Assembly (NCBI GenBank): GCA_012064385.1
Contig: QRDG01000140.1
Span: 62,001 to 126,000, forward strand
Reading direction: 5' to 3'
DNA length: 64,000 nt
Source of the DNA: Puccinellia tenuiflora
Taxonomy: Eukaryota; Streptophyta; Magnoliopsida; Poales; Poaceae
Position 1 is the first letter of the stretch. Each line of letters opens with the position of its first letter. The notes below the pieces were generated by a model that made no database searches, was not told where the DNA came from, and saw only the letters and a program-made list of their open reading frames with translations. Below, one piece after another: positions 35,365 to 48,258 of this stretch. The translations under genes and the position numbers were made by a program.

Positions 35365-36627
35365 GAAAAGACGACCATAGTCGGTTGTGATCTACAAGGA
35401 TTTTTGCAAAGACATCTTTAGGACTTTTGTTTATAATAATTTTAGTTCATCTTAATCAAAATTACTATATGAACTCCCATTAAACTTAACATCTCTCTGG
35501 TTGTTTAGTGACACACAATCCAAATTCACTACACCACAACCGATCATCACGTGAGATGATGTAGCTTCAATGGTGAACATCACCATGTTGATCATATCGT
35601 CCATATGACTCGTGTTTAACCTTTCGGTTCTTGTGTTCCGAGGCCATGTCTATTCATGCTAGGCTCGTCAAAGAAACCGTAGTATTTCCGCGTGTGTAAA
35701 TCTGGCTTACACCCGTTGTATGCGAACGTAGAGTCTATCACACCCGATCATCACGTGGTGTCTCAAAACGACGAACTTTTACAACGGCGCATACTAGGGA
35801 AGAACACATCTTGATATTAACATGAGAGATCACCTTATCATGCTACCGTTGCGATCAAATCTAAGCATAACAATAAGGTGCAAAAAAAGGATTAACATCA
35901 CATGCAAATTTAAAATTGTGATATGATATGGCATTTTCTTCTTGTGCCTTTGATCTCCATATCCAAAGCACCGGCACGATCTCCATCATCTCCGAAATTG
36001 TGGCGCCTCCTCCATGGTTGCTATCACCAACTATTGCAACTACAACTATTGCTACTCTTAGCGATAAAGTAAAGCAATTACATGGTGATTCAATGACACG
36101 CAGGTCACATAAAAAATAGACAACCATATGGCTCCTGCCGGTTGCCGTACTCATCGATATGCAAGTCGTGAAAAATTACAAACATGATCATTGTATACAA
36201 TATAACAAATCACATATTGTCCATACCACATCACAAACCCTGCAAAAACAAGTTAGACGTCCTCTAATTTGTTTGTGTAATTTTTACGTGGCTTGGGTCA
36301 ATGAGATAGAACCGTTCTAATCTACGCAAAAACCACAACGGTGATATAGAAGTTGCTTATTTACTCATCCTTTTTAAAGGCCTTCCATTTCATATTGCAT
36401 CTCACCATAGCCAGAAGAAACAGACACCCGCCAGACACTTATGCAATACAAGTTGCATGCCAATCGTGGAACCGGTCTCTCGTGCGTGGACTTGTAAAGT
36501 TAGTTCGGGCCGCTTCAATCCAACCATCCAATAAGATACAAAATACACGCGAGAAGGTAGCAACAAAAACATCAACTCCCACAACTCCTTGTGTTCTAAA
36601 AGCACCAACATCTACAAATAGATCTAG
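35365..36627. other. Untranslated leader of element B
   Basis: Sequence between gag and the primer-binding site, with no coding signal. The string CGATCATCACGTG occurs twice (about 35542 and 35745). Otherwise nothing recognisable. Confidence 0.5.
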
Positions 36628-36639
36628 GCTCTGATACCA
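36628..36639 (-). other. Primer-binding site of Copia element B (initiator Met tRNA)
   Basis: The minus strand reads TGGTATCAGAGC, one base inside the LTR end at 36641. It is the usual Copia primer. Confidence 0.9.
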
Positions 36640-36640
36640 C

Positions 36641-37012
36641 TGAAGGGGTTCGTTGCATAGAAAACAAAAAATTTCCTACGTAACAAGCGGAAGAAATCCA
36701 ACAGATCTAGATCTATTAGATGAAGGTAGCAAAGTGGAGATCCAATCTCTTACCCTCGAAGAATGAACAAAGCCTTTTGTCGATGCAGGGGTTGGTCTGT
36801 CGATCCCCGCAACTAGACTCATCTAGTCGCGAGGAGATGTATTATCCGATCCGAGATCCAATCCGATGGAGCACCGCATGAGCAGCACCTCTGCGGTATC
36901 CACACGTACAGCTCGATGAAGACTTCCTCTCCTAGATCCCGCAAGCGAGGAGGAAGTGGCTCGTGAGATTCCAGCAGCACGACGGTGTGGTGGTGGATAT
37001 GGTGGAGATCCC
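36641..37012 (-). repeat. 5' LTR of Copia element B, cut by element C
   Basis: These 372 bp align with the start of the 3' LTR at 30216. Identity then ends sharply where TGTCGTGG of element C begins. The last five bases ATCCC (37008-37012) should be duplicated on the far side of C, outside the window. Confidence 0.88.
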
Positions 37013-37708
37013 TGTCGTGGTGGGTTGCACGGCATATCCATCAGAGATGGAAAAGATTATGGGGCAGGCGACGATGGATGCTCGCGCGGGATTGGGCAAC
37101 AAGCACGCAAACACACGCTAGTTACCCAGGTTCAGGGCCCTCCTTGTGGAGGTAACACCCCTACGTCCTGCTCTTCTTGTTCTTATTGCTTAATCACAGA
37201 ATCGGGCTACAATGGTGCTCCTGGAGCTGTTTCGGGTGGCAGCCGGCTGGAGGTCCTAGCCGGCTGGAGGTTGAAGGTGATGCTACGTGGGTGTTCTAAT
37301 CGCCTGTGTGCATGTAGGTCTCTTCTACTTCCTCCTCCTTACCTCGCGCAGGAGGCTCTAGCCCGCTTTATATAGGCAGCGGGCTAGGGTTTTCGGTTAC
37401 AGGGAAGTTACAAGTTTACCCCTATGACATCACTACTTTCTGGGCCGGCTGGAGCTTGTTGCCATGATTATGTACAGGAGATGCCCGACAAGGAGTACTG
37501 TTCACCCGGAGCGGTTATACGGGCCTGGCCCACTCGTACGGAGTTGTCGGTTGGTGCGTCCGCCTCCAGCCCAGCCGGACGTCCGCACCCGGGTAGACAC
37601 AGGCGGCTGGATTCAGCCGACAGGTTTTAGCCGGCACTCATTCAACCGGCTCGGGGAGTTCTGAAGAAATGAATCTCTTTGGGATACCCGGGGTTCATAT
37701 CCCTGACA
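37013..37708 (-). repeat. 3' LTR of Tat-lineage element C (696 bp)
   Basis: The plus strand begins TGTCGTGGTGGG and ends CCTGACA; on the minus strand the LTR therefore starts TGTCAGGGATATG. The following bases form the purine tract. The termini have the same layout as the LTR at 28762-29706, but the internal sequence differs. Confidence 0.78.
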
Positions 37709-37722
37709 CTAGCCCCCGAGAT
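37709..37722 (-). other. Polypurine tract of element C
   Basis: The minus strand reads ATCTCGGGGGCTAG directly before the LTR's TGTCAGGG. The same core recurs inside the tandem repeats at 58401-58790. Confidence 0.7.
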
Positions 37723-38173
37723 CGTGGAGTCTTGCTAGCTTGATGGGAAGACTTCTCGATCTTCCCCTTAATCTTGACCGTTGTATCCTGAATGTCGAGG
37801 TTGGAGATGGGGCCGGCTGAAAGTGGAGCCAGATGAAGATGAGGCTTGCCTGCGGGGGAAGCTCCGCAAGCATTCCTGGTCTTGGCCGCCTATTGTCGAA
37901 GTCGTTGTTGATTTGTTCGGCTACGTGGAGCGGGATCAGTAGATCTTAGCGGTCCGGAACGGCCGGCTTGAAGGCTTGAGTCGTGGCTTACGTCAGCCAC
38001 GACCCGCCGCTTTGGGGAGCCGTTGGTGTTCTGCTAGAGGCCTGGCGCACGTCGCCTCGGCTTCGCCGGGCTGGATTCTCTGTGGCAACTGCTTGCTCGT
38101 GGGATCATCTGCGGAAAGCGCGGCACGTTTGCACGCCACACGGCGCGACGGGCGGAACGGTTCCGCTTGCCTC

Positions 38174-38184
38174 GCTTTTAAAGT
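38174..38184 (+). promoter_or_regulatory. TATA-like box for the first antisense gene of element C
   Basis: CTTTTAAAG on the plus strand lies about 80 bp before the point where element D interrupts the leader. Sequence 37723-38264 plus 53979-54127 then forms the presumed promoter and 5' leader of the gene starting at 54128. The placement is analogous to the boxes before the ORFs at 30015 and 59011. Confidence 0.4.
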
Positions 38185-38264
38185 GGAAAGAGGGGGAACG
38201 GCCGGGGTTACCGTTCCTCTCTCCTGCTTCGTCTTCTTCGCTAATCCTCGCGCTCCCCGGTTCT

Positions 38265-41200
38265 TGTAACGACCGACCCCGGAATTATACAGAGAGGCTA
38301 TGTATTCGGCACAACCATCAAGGTATAAAACAAAGATCGAGACTTGTGGAACAAACCGGCACATTGCATGACTCTACGACACAAGATATAAAGCAACTCA
38401 TATAATGAGAAGAATACAAATATTACACAACAAAAGGATCACAGATCCAACAAGTCATTAAGCGGAAGCGGGTAGTGTTGTCTAACAACAAGAAGCAAGT
38501 ATATGGCCTAAGAGGCCTACAATAACCATCATCCCAGCCATCTTGTTCCACGGTCCCAAGCTGCCATATCAATTAGGTTAAAGTTATCTATGAGCTAATC
38601 CGCCTTTCCCAAGAGTTTGTCCATAACCGTGGACACGGCTTTTCGAAAATATTATCCCTGCAGGGGTGTACTATTTTACCCATTGGTATCGTCCGGCTCA
38701 CCTAGTTGGCCCTCTTCCGGGGAAGACCGGCGAGCGGGCGCGGTTGGACCTTTACAATGCATGAGGCTTACTCAAGGACCATCAGTGGCGGAAGGACAGG
38801 TTCAGCGCTCCCAGCGCCCTGCCCCACCGTCACGTCCTACACACCATCATCCTTGTTCCTTTTTCCACTCACACCACACACGCGCAAATGGAAATAGCAA
38901 ACTAGAGGACCCTTGACAAGCCCCTCACAAATTATTCGGTCAGCGAGGCGCCCATACACCCACCAATGGAAGCACGCTCGGTTCTTGGTTCTAGCTAAAA
39001 GCACTCTCAACCTAGGCGGCAAGAATGAGGCAAACCACCCTCCCCGAGGGCAACTCATCCAAGCCTTCTTAGCATTTTAATTAAGCACCCCACATATCCA
39101 CCAAGTCCGCATCATTCCATCTTCAACAACAATTATGGAAATAAACAACGGACATAACTAAAATATTTAACTAAGCCTGGCTAAGCATAGCTAAGCATAT
39201 GAAAACATCAATTCTGTCTTTATCTCGGGCCAACACTTCAACCCTAGGTTTCATAGGTAGGGATACATGTGATTGGCTCGGGGAAGAACATGCATTCATA
39301 GGATAATCTAATTTTTACCAAAAAGGACATTTGAACCGCATGCAGTATTATGGTGGATAAAATAATTTGATTAAAAACATAGGATGCTAAATGCCAAGAA
39401 GGTTAGGTTATCTCTTGCCTTGCTGCCCGGACGTGTAGTACGGCTCGTCGGGGTAAGTAGAGAGACCCTCGACTCCGGAATCTATCGATACCCAAAAAAA
39501 AATGCAAGGCACACATAAATCACAAGAACACAAGGTGCAATGCTCAATCACATGATGACATGTCAAATTGATGCAAGGAAATCATTATATAATGTAAAGG
39601 CACGATTAAATGGGGAGCCAAATAATTAAAGAAATTATTTGGAAAACTCCTCATATTTAAGTTAATGTCCAATTGTTCATAAAGATCACATTATTTTAGA
39701 AATTGCTCAAATATGCATGAACATGACAAGAATGGATAGGGTTTGTCATTCCGATCATTTCGGTACTTTATTTGTAATTTTCGGAGCACCGATGAATAAG
39801 TAGCGAGTTAAACTAATTATTTGAATTCAACCCCTTTTATCAAGTTATGAAGAACATCGATTAATTACTTGCGATCATGAGGTGACATTAGCATAGTTGG
39901 ATAGGCTTTGAAATGCTGATCAGATTGATATATCATGCCCAAGATTTGACTTAGCATTTTATAAATTATCAAACATTCACATTTTAACACAGTTTTCCGG
40001 AACTTCTGGTAAGTGGGCCGGTAGTACCGGTGTAGCGGTACTTCCGGTCTTACTTCCGCTTATGGTTCGAAACATCCAGTACCGAAAAAGGAAGCATAGC
40101 CGGTACTTCCGGTGAAGGGCCCGGTAGTTCCGGTTTACCGGTACTGCCGGTGCTACTTCCGCTTAAAAACACAAAAGTCCAGTACCGAAAAAGAAAACTT
40201 CTGGCTCTACTTCCGGTTCTACTTCCGCTTAACAGAGGAAAAGATCCAGTACCGAAAAAGCTAAGCGGTACTACCGCTTCTACTTCCAGTCAGCGAATTT
40301 GAGCACGGCGACGGCGGGAGCGCGCGCGGTGAGCACGCGCGCGTCGTGCACGTGCTCGGCCACGGGGTGGCTCCTAGGGTGCGCAACAGGGCGCATTGGA
40401 CACGCGGGACGACGGTGAGCCAAGGGGTAGCAGCACCGCCATCTATTTGTCGCCGGAGCAGCGGCCACGACGGCGACCGGCGGCGGGTGCGGCGCATTGC
40501 GGCGAAAAGGCGCTCGAGAGGGAGAGAAGGAGAGCGACAGCGCGCAAGAGGGTGAGTGGCTCACCAGCAACTCGACGAGCTCGACGGCGGGGTGCGGGGA
40601 GGCCGAGGGCGGCCGCGATTGAGCTCGATGCGCGGCGGCCGGAGCGGAGGAAGGATGAGCGGCGACGGCGGCTGAGAGATCCCCGGCCCGATTCCTTCGG
40701 TGGGAAGGGAGAGGACGACGAGGCGGAGCCGACGGTGGCCTTAGCTGGAGCTGGAGTGGCTGGAAACGACGGCGGCGTGCACGGCGGCCACGGCGGCGAC
40801 GGGGAGCAGCAGGGCACGATCTAGTGTTAGGGTTGGGCTCCTGCGCGTGGGGAAAAAGGAAGAGGGGAGAGAGGGGGAGCAGGTGCGGGTCACGGGGTCA
40901 CTTAACCCTAGGGGAGCATTGCAGCGCGAGGGGAGCAGGTGTGGGTCGGCCATGGCGACAGTGCGCGCCACTGTCGCCACAGAGGTGATGGTGCACCGGT
41001 ACTTCCGGTCTGGAGACCGGTACTTCCGGCGGTCAGAAACAAAACAGAAATGCCCTTTCTATTTGAATAGCAAAACAATTCCAGAAAATATACAAAAATT
41101 CTGGGAACAACTCCACAAGATAAACTAGCTCAACAAACATTTACTTGGGCCTTTGAGCAACATGACATGGTTTACCAATAACCAAGGCTAAGAAACACAA

Positions 41201-41486
41201 TTGGAGATGGAAGTTAAAACACATTGGAGGCCCACCATTTGGTTCCTTTGCAAAAGAGTGAACTTAGAGAACTGGTTGGACCACAAGGTCACTTGTCATG
41301 TTAAGGGTTGTACCAAGATTGCATTTCAAAGTTTAGAGTTTGGGGAAGGTTGGACTTCCCTTTTAACAATGTTTCCCAATTGTGGTTTGTTAACAAAATC
41401 AAATTAAGAAATGCCATGATGCAAGCAAGAATGCAAAAGTGAGAAAAATTCTTCGTATTTTTCATAACCAAGCTAGGGCTGTTACA
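38265..41486 (-). repeat. 3' LTR of element D (3222 bp)
   Basis: The plus strand begins TGTAACGACC and ends GGCTGTTACA. It aligns over its whole length with 50753-53973, offset 12488. The GC-rich ORFs near 40261-41128 occur in both LTRs in the same form and on both strands; they are compositional shadows. Confidence 0.95.
40005..40275. repeat. CCGG/TACTTCCGG motif array in the D LTR
   Basis: Motifs of the forms CCGGTACTTCCGG, CTACTTCCGCTTA and CAGTACCGAAAAAG alternate about three times in 270 bp. Two more exact CCGGTACTTCCGG copies lie at about 40998 and 41025. The same array is at about 52493-52763 in the other LTR. It is upstream of the GC-rich block of the LTR. Confidence 0.75.
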
Positions 41487-41500
41487 AATCTACCCCCCTT
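41487..41500 (-). other. Polypurine tract of element D
   Basis: The minus strand reads AAGGGGGGTAGATT directly before the LTR's TGTAACAG. Confidence 0.8.
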
Positions 41501-41522
41501 ACAGGAATCTCGTCCCGATATT

Positions 41523-43845
41523 CTAGGCTTGAGTGAAAAAGGCGGGGTAATCCTGACGAAGGCTAGTTTCTCGCTCCCATGTGGCTTCCTCCTCGGAATG
41601 GTTAGACCATTGAACTTTGAGAAACTTGATGGACTTGTTGCGGGTTTTCCTCTCCGCTTCATCCAAGATGCGGATAGGATGCTCGCGATAGGTCAAATCC
41701 TCTTGAATGTCCAAAACCTCATGATCAACCCCACGGATGGGATCCTTGAAGCACCGGCGGAGTTGGGAAACATGGAACACATCATGGACATCCGGGAAGT
41801 TGGAGGGCAACTCAAGTTGATAGGATAGATCGCCTCGCTTAGCTAGGATGGTGAAAGGGCCAACATAGCGGGGTGCTAATTTGCCCTTGATTCCGAAACG
41901 ACGGACGCCTCGGAGAGGAGAGACTCGAAGATAGGCCTTGTCACCAATTTCATAGTGGACCTCTTGATGATGCTTATCATAATAGCTTTTCTGACGAGAT
42001 TGAGCGGCTTTGAGGTTTTCTCGAATGACACGGACTTTCTCTTCGGCTTCATTGATCACATCAGGACCGAAAAGTGACCTCTCCCCGGTTTCAGACCAAC
42101 TGAGAGGAGTCCGGCACTTTCTCCCATATAGGACCTCGAAGGGAGCCATTTGCAAACTGGCTTGATAGCTATTGTTGTAGGAGAACTCGGCGAGAGGGAG
42201 GTATTTTTCCCAACTTTTGCCGAAGGAGATGACACAAGCCCGTAGCATATCCTCAAGGACTTGATTCACCCTTTCAGTTTGACCATCGGTTTGAGGGTGG
42301 TAGGCGGTGCTGAAGTTGAGACGGGTTCCAAGAGCCTTTTGGAAACTTTGCCAAAACTTGGACGTAAATAAGCTTCCACGGTCGGAGATGATCCTCAAAG
42401 GAACCCCGTGCAAGGGAACAATCCGGGCCATATAGAGCTCGGCCAATTGAGCGGAGTTGATATCCTCTCGAACCGGGAGGAAATGGGCGACTTTGGATAG
42501 ACGGTCAATGACGACCCAAATGGCATTGTTACCCTTTTGTGATCTCGGAAAACCGGTGATGAAATCCATACCAACTTCATCCCACTTCCACTCAGGAATG
42601 GCTATGGGGCGGAGGGTACCGGCTAGCCTTTGATGTTCAGCCTTCACTCGACGACAGACGTCGCATTCAGCAACATACTCGGCAATCTCGCGCTTCATGC
42701 AAGACCACCAGAATTGAGGGCGAAGATCTTGGTACATTTTTGTGCTGCCGGGGTGAATAGAGATCGGTGACTCATGAGCTTCAGAGAGTATCAACTCCCT
42801 CATATTTCCACTCTTGGGCACCACTAGACGGTCACCAAAATAGACCACACCATTGTCATCAACCAAGAAACAGGCCGCCTTCCCATTAGCTATCTTCTCT
42901 TTGATCTCGAGGATTTCAGCGTCATTTTGCTGGGCGGCCTTGATATCATCCTCGAGAGTGGATTTGATCTCAAGGTTAGCTAGAAAACCCGAAGGAACAA
43001 TTTCCAGATTCAATTTAGCAAATTCCTCGTGGAGAGCCGGTTGCGCCTTTTCGACCATCACGGTATAGCAATAGGCTTTGCGGCTCAGAGCATCCGCCAC
43101 GACATTTGCCTTGCCGGGCTGATAATTGAGAGTCACATCATAGTCCTTTATCAATTCCAGCCATCTCCTCTGCCTCAAGTTCAGATCCGGCTGGGTGAAG
43201 AGATATTTCAGACTTTGGTGGTCAGAGTAGATCTCGCAACGGTTGCCTAAGAGGTAGGGCCTCCATTGCTTCAGAGCATGTACCACGGCGGCAAGCTCCA
43301 AATCATGAGTTGGATAATTTTGCTCGTGTGGCTTGAGTTGACGGGAAGCATAGGCGACCACATGGCCCTCTTGCATCAAAACATAGCCCAAGCCTTGGAG
43401 TGAGGCATCACAATAGACGATAAAGTCCTTGTCGGTGTCGGGGAGGACAAGCACCGGAGTGGTAGTGAGCTTGACCTTGAGGGTTTGGAAACTCTCTTCA
43501 GCCTTGTCTGACCACACAAGTTGTTTGCCTTTCTTGAGGAGTTCAGTCAGCGCCTTGGCTATCTTGGAGAAGCCCTCAATGAATCGACGGTAATAACCCG
43601 CCAATCCAAGGAAGCTTCGGATATCTTTGACGGATTTGGGAGTTGGCCAATCCAGGATTGCCTGAATCTTGTCGGGTATCACCGCTACTCCGGCAGCTGA
43701 CACCACATGACCGAGAAAGATGAGCTCCTTCAGCCAAAACTCACATTTAGAGAACTTGGCATATAGACGGTGATCACGGAGCTTGGTCAAAACAAGTCGG
43801 AGATGCTCAGCATGTTCGTCTTCGGTCTTGGAGTACACAAGGATT
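41523..43845 (-). pseudogene. Element D pol, C-terminal part: RT end, RNase H, integrase, chromodomain
   Basis: One open frame on the minus strand starts at the edge of the inserted solo LTR E with the RT thumb region (ILVYSKTEDEHAEHL). RNase H follows (YCDASLQGLGYVLMQ, DHQSLKYLF). Integrase comes next, with an HHCC zinc finger (ending CDVCRRVKAEHQ) and the catalytic DD35E residues in VGMDFITGF, IISDRGSLF and QTERVNQVL. A C-terminal chromodomain carries HPIRILDEAER and FLKVQWSNHSEEEATWE. The frame ends at 41523 close to the purine tract, as usual. It was one polyprotein with 48259-50357 before E was inserted, so it is now separated from its start. Confidence 0.93.
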
Positions 43846-46800
43846 TGTAACATCCCAGAATTAATATGAGTATTATTAATTCCAAAAATGTGGGCCAACA
43901 AAATTTTTTATTATCTTATGTGTGTTTGCTTGCATTTTGTTGCTTGATGTGTGTGATTGCTAAGCAAAGGTATGAATAAAAAGAAAGAAAATGAAAGCAA
44001 CCCCACCACATGAAATAATAGGACAAGTGCCACACAAATTCCTCTCAATGAGAAATAAATATTTTCTTTTAAATCAAAAACCAGTGGGGTGACATAGTGC
44101 TCACTCCCACTTAGCTCTAATAACTTTTCCCTCTTCAAAATATATTTTCAAATTCCAAAATATAAAATTCTATTTCTTTCTTTAATCATCTTAAACCACA
44201 AAATGTGCTATGATGCACTTATCAAAAAAATACCATCATAGCACCACAAATCACTATTAATCTATATGAGACCAGATGTGGAAACCAAATTCAAAAATTC
44301 GAATTTAAATTCTGTTGAGGCATTTGGTCGAACAGGTGGCATGCACCACCCTGTTCTTCCCCAAACCCGATGAACTGGGGATTGAATCCACGGATTCGGT
44401 CGCTTGTTCGTCGATTCCTTGCACCACAACCCCTCTACCCACCTCACGAACCTTCCCAGCACCTCAATTGCACGCGGGAGACACCCTAGCCGCCGCATTG
44501 ATCGCCGTTCGCCATCGCCAGGGAGCACGGCTCCTGTGGCCATGCCGCCGTGCCGCGCCGTGGAGGGAACCGTCCCCCACCGGCCACCTAGCCCTAACGC
44601 CGCACCCTACCCCTCTCCTGCCCCCTCTCTCGCCTGCACCGTGCCCAGCAGCAACCCAATTCCGCCGGAGACGCGGCACCCGTGCGTGCCCGTGCGCCGC
44701 CCGAGCGCGCACGCGGCCGTCCCCCACCATCGACCACGCCCAGCTTGCCTCCACGCCGCCAATCGTGCCGCTGGACACCTCGACACCGTAGCCGGCCTCG
44801 TACCACCCCTACGGCGAGCCCGTGTGGCCGCTGCCCCGCCCCAGCACCGTGTCCACCATGGACCGGGCTCCGGCTATTTAAGCAAGCCGCCCCGAGCGCA
44901 AATTCGTCCGCACCACACCACCCCACCTCGCCACTCCACTCCCCTCCACTCCACTCTCTCTCGTGCACCGCCTGGAGGGCGGAATCGCTGCCGGAGAGCC
45001 GCTGCCGCCCTGCGTCGTCCTCGGAGCGCCGCCACTGCCGAGGAGGTCGACGACCAATCCGTGGCCGTGCGGCCACTCCCTCTCTCTCTTTTCCTTCCCT
45101 ACCCCTCTGCCACACTCCACCGCCACCCCACGCTCACTCCCTCGCCGTAATTTGCACAGGGACGCTGCCAGGAGCTCGCCGTCGACACCCCGTGTCCGCG
45201 GAGGAGGAGCTGCTCGCCGCCGACGGACCCGTGCATCCCAGGACCCGAAACTCCGCCCGTAGCCGTTCCCGAGCCTCCGCCGTCGATCTGCACCCTCACC
45301 GCCGTCAACCGAGCCCCCTAGGTGAGCCTCCGTCCACCACCGTGCCGCCGGCGCGGTGGCGCCGCCGATTTTTGGTCGTCACCTATGCCTTTGAACGTGA
45401 GCCGTTGGATCTAGATCCAACGGCAAGATACCGATTCGGTTATTTTCTAAAAACTGCTAAGTCCAGTAGAAACAGATTTGATTAGCCCACTTTGCAATTA
45501 AATTGTGAAAAATCCACTGAGCCAAAATTTACAAACTTTATATGGATGGAAAGATCTAGATCCATAGATTCTGATGCATGTCTTGTATGTCCAAAATAAT
45601 TAGCTTAGCATCCTCAAATAAATGGACAAAGTAGCTATGTCCTATCTGTTTCAGAAAAGTTTCTGAAACAGATATTTATTTCTGTCTTTAGCTGTTGATC
45701 TTAATTCACTTAATTTTATTTAGGAGTAATTCTTAGCACAGCATGTTAGTATAGTTAGCATACTGTCATGAGCAAGTAGTTTGAACCCTGAATTAAAATC
45801 TGGCTAAAAGATTTAAATTGGACAATATAGCTAATCAGTTAGCTCAACACTGCAATAACAGAACATAGCCTACTTCCCATGCAAATTGCTATTGAACCAG
45901 AGGCCTAAAAATAGCAAACTAAAATCTTGTAGCAAATAAAACATGTAATCTTCACAGTGCTGCAAGACATGATCATTAAGATTAATTCCCTGATTTAAAA
46001 TGAAAATGCCAAATGTGCTAATTGATAAATTTAAAATGGGTAGGTTTCTCTGTCAGAAATTTGATTAGAACTTTGAAATTCAATATCTTGAGATCTAGGA
46101 ATCTAAAAATAGCAAATAAAAATGTTCTGGAAATCCTATGAAATTATCTAACTAACTAAAGTGGTTTCACCCTATTTAGGTTAATAAATAAATAAGGATA
46201 ATCAAAATGCCACAGAAGGTCTAAAACCTAAACTTGTTTGTTTCTGATACTCTACTAATCCAAATGAGGTCAAACCAATTTTGTTAGCTCACATTTAAGC
46301 AATGCTAGTTACCCCTAAAAGGATTTAATTTTTGAATACAATTAACTTGAGTTGTAGCAAAAACAAGAAAATCAACCTTCTGGATTAAAACATTTCCACA
46401 GGGAGTTTAATAACTCAAATTGATTTGAATCCAATTAGGTTGTCTTCTAGAGATCAGTAGCTATCCATAGAATTTTAGATTGTATTTTTGTGACCAACAG
46501 AACCCAAGTTATGCAATTAAACATAAAACCCTAGTTTCTGCCATAATTGTGATGCAAATGAATAATTGTTAATCAAATTAATTTGAAACCAAATTGTATT
46601 ATCTTGTGTGTCCAGTAGCAAATTGTGATGTTATCTTGATTGTGATGTGATGTTTGCTTGTTTAGCTTAGTGATTGTGCTTGTATTGTTTGTTTATCGAG
46701 TAGACGAGAACGTTGCCGGAGACTACGAGGAAGGAGATTACTTCGAGCAGCAGGAACCCGAGCACTTTGTTGAGCAAGGCAAGCTACTTCGCTGAGCTTG

Positions 46801-48258
46801 CATTTACATACCTCTAACTTAATCACATGCAAGTTCCTAAAGTAGTGGTATTGATTTTCTGAAAAACCTTTTCACAAAGGATATGAAAACTGCTTTATCA
46901 CCCTATGTAGATTGTAGAGTAGATACTTAAAATTATAGGATGGGAAAAATATGATTCATTCCAAACTCCTTTTTAAAGTACCTAGTTGATGATGAAATGC
47001 CGAGTTATCGGTGTTAAAGTGGAGAAGTGATAAAGGGAGTTGTTTATGAAAAATGCACATTGTGTCTTAGTACCATGACGACCAGCCGATAACCTGTGCG
47101 ACCACATCTACCCAAATATGGGAACGGGCGTAGTCATATAATTTGCTCGTGTTAGTACTGGATACCTCATCGACGGAGACGACTCCGTTATGCATGAGGG
47201 GATGAGCATGGCGACTCTAACCCCTGACCCGGGTCCCGGCAATCTGAGGGATTGAGGGATTGAAGGTCTACCTTTGGGCCGCCGGATAAAACTACGAGTC
47301 CTTACATCTAGGTTCCTTGACGGAGGATCCTGTACTAGGTGTTGAAGGAATGGTGAAATCGTAAGGGCAGGATCCTATACTAGCATGAGCAAAGGAAAGG
47401 CTATGGCCGGTGGTTCAACTTCGCATACACCTTGTATGGCGGGACGTGGCAGACACGATGAGCTACCGGATGGGTGTGGGAAAAGCGTGCTACCTCTGCA
47501 GAGGGTAAAAACTATTCGAATAGCCGAGTCCTCGGATATGGACAGTTGGGAGGCTGTACTAGACTATGTGCAAGTTTTACAAAAGGAGGTAACTTTAAAG
47601 AAACAAAGGTGTGGCTGATGTTTCCCAACTATACCAAATGGAGTGGTATGAGTTGTGGAGGAAAAGAGATCATGATGAGTAGTGGTCGGAAAAAAAAAAA
47701 GAGGAGTTTTGGATAAACAATAAAATTGTGATTCTCTCTAAAGATAGTAGTAAATCTCTTCTTACCTTTTTCAACAAAGATATAGAGATCTTTTTCAACA
47801 AAGATATAGAGATAGAGTAATAACTAAAAGTGCTGTAGAGAACAACTTAAAACTAGTGCATACTCAGTAGAGGAGTAGTTTGCGAGTACAAATTGTACTC
47901 ATACTGGTTTCGTCTCTGGCTATTGTCTTAGCCAGATCCCGAGGAAAACTACGCTGAAGCGGAGTATGGAGACTTCTATGTGAACTAGGGATCTTCGTGA
48001 GTCAACTGCCTGTCGGTCGTCGCTAGGACGCGTTGGACTTCTACTACGTAGCTTCCGCTGAATGCTTTTGATTTGGCCCTTGAAGGCACCTATGTAAGAC
48101 TTGGTCTAAGTGACCTACTATGTAAGACTTTAATGCGGTACTGAAATGGATGTAAACTTTGGTATCCAATTCGGATTATGGGCAACGACAGACTGATCAT
48201 GGGATCGTTGTGTGAACCATAATCGGGTATTTCGGACAGCTAGTCCGGGGTCCCCACA
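43846..48258 (+). mobile_element. Solo LTR E (about 4.4 kb) of a related Gypsy element, inside D's RT
   Basis: The inserted sequence begins TGTAACATCCCAG and ends GGTCCCCACA, i.e. TG..CA with no internal domain, primer site or second LTR. Its start resembles the LTR start of D (minus strand TGTAACAGCCC), so it appears to be the LTR of a related family in the opposite orientation. A TATTTAAG box at about 44875 reads on the plus strand. A 24-bp perfect tandem pair lies at 47766-47813. No clear 5-bp target duplication is present: flanks read GGATT and ATGTC on the plus strand. ORFs at 44262-45485 are GC-rich shadows. Confidence 0.7.

Larger units (their letters stand above)
30216..37012 (-). mobile_element. 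Defective Copia element B, interrupted in its 5' LTR
   Basis: Left LTR 30216-31961, purine tract, a gag remnant, an initiator-Met primer site and the first 372 bp of the right LTR are present in minus orientation. The LTR start (minus strand TGTTGGGAATATGCCCTAG) resembles the BARE/Angela group of Triticeae Copia elements. No pol was found between 31962 and 34759, so it could not have been autonomous. The right LTR stops at 37012 where element C begins. GTACG (30211-30215) is its left target site; the right one lies outside the window. The two LTR ends differ at many positions, so it is an older insertion than D. Confidence 0.85.

Noticed and set aside
36628..36639. Short tRNA-like matches next to the LTRs (also at 954, 7925 and 50738)
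   Set aside because: They are primer-binding sites of 12-18 bases, not tRNA genes; no cloverleaf around them.
40261..41128. Several GC-rich ORFs on both strands within the D LTR
   Set aside because: They recur unchanged in the other LTR, overlap on both strands and have no domains. They result from the stop-poor GC-rich block.
44262..45485. Long overlapping ORFs (up to 267 aa) in solo LTR E
   Set aside because: Pro/Arg/Ala-rich in all frames of a GC-rich LTR segment; no recognisable protein.
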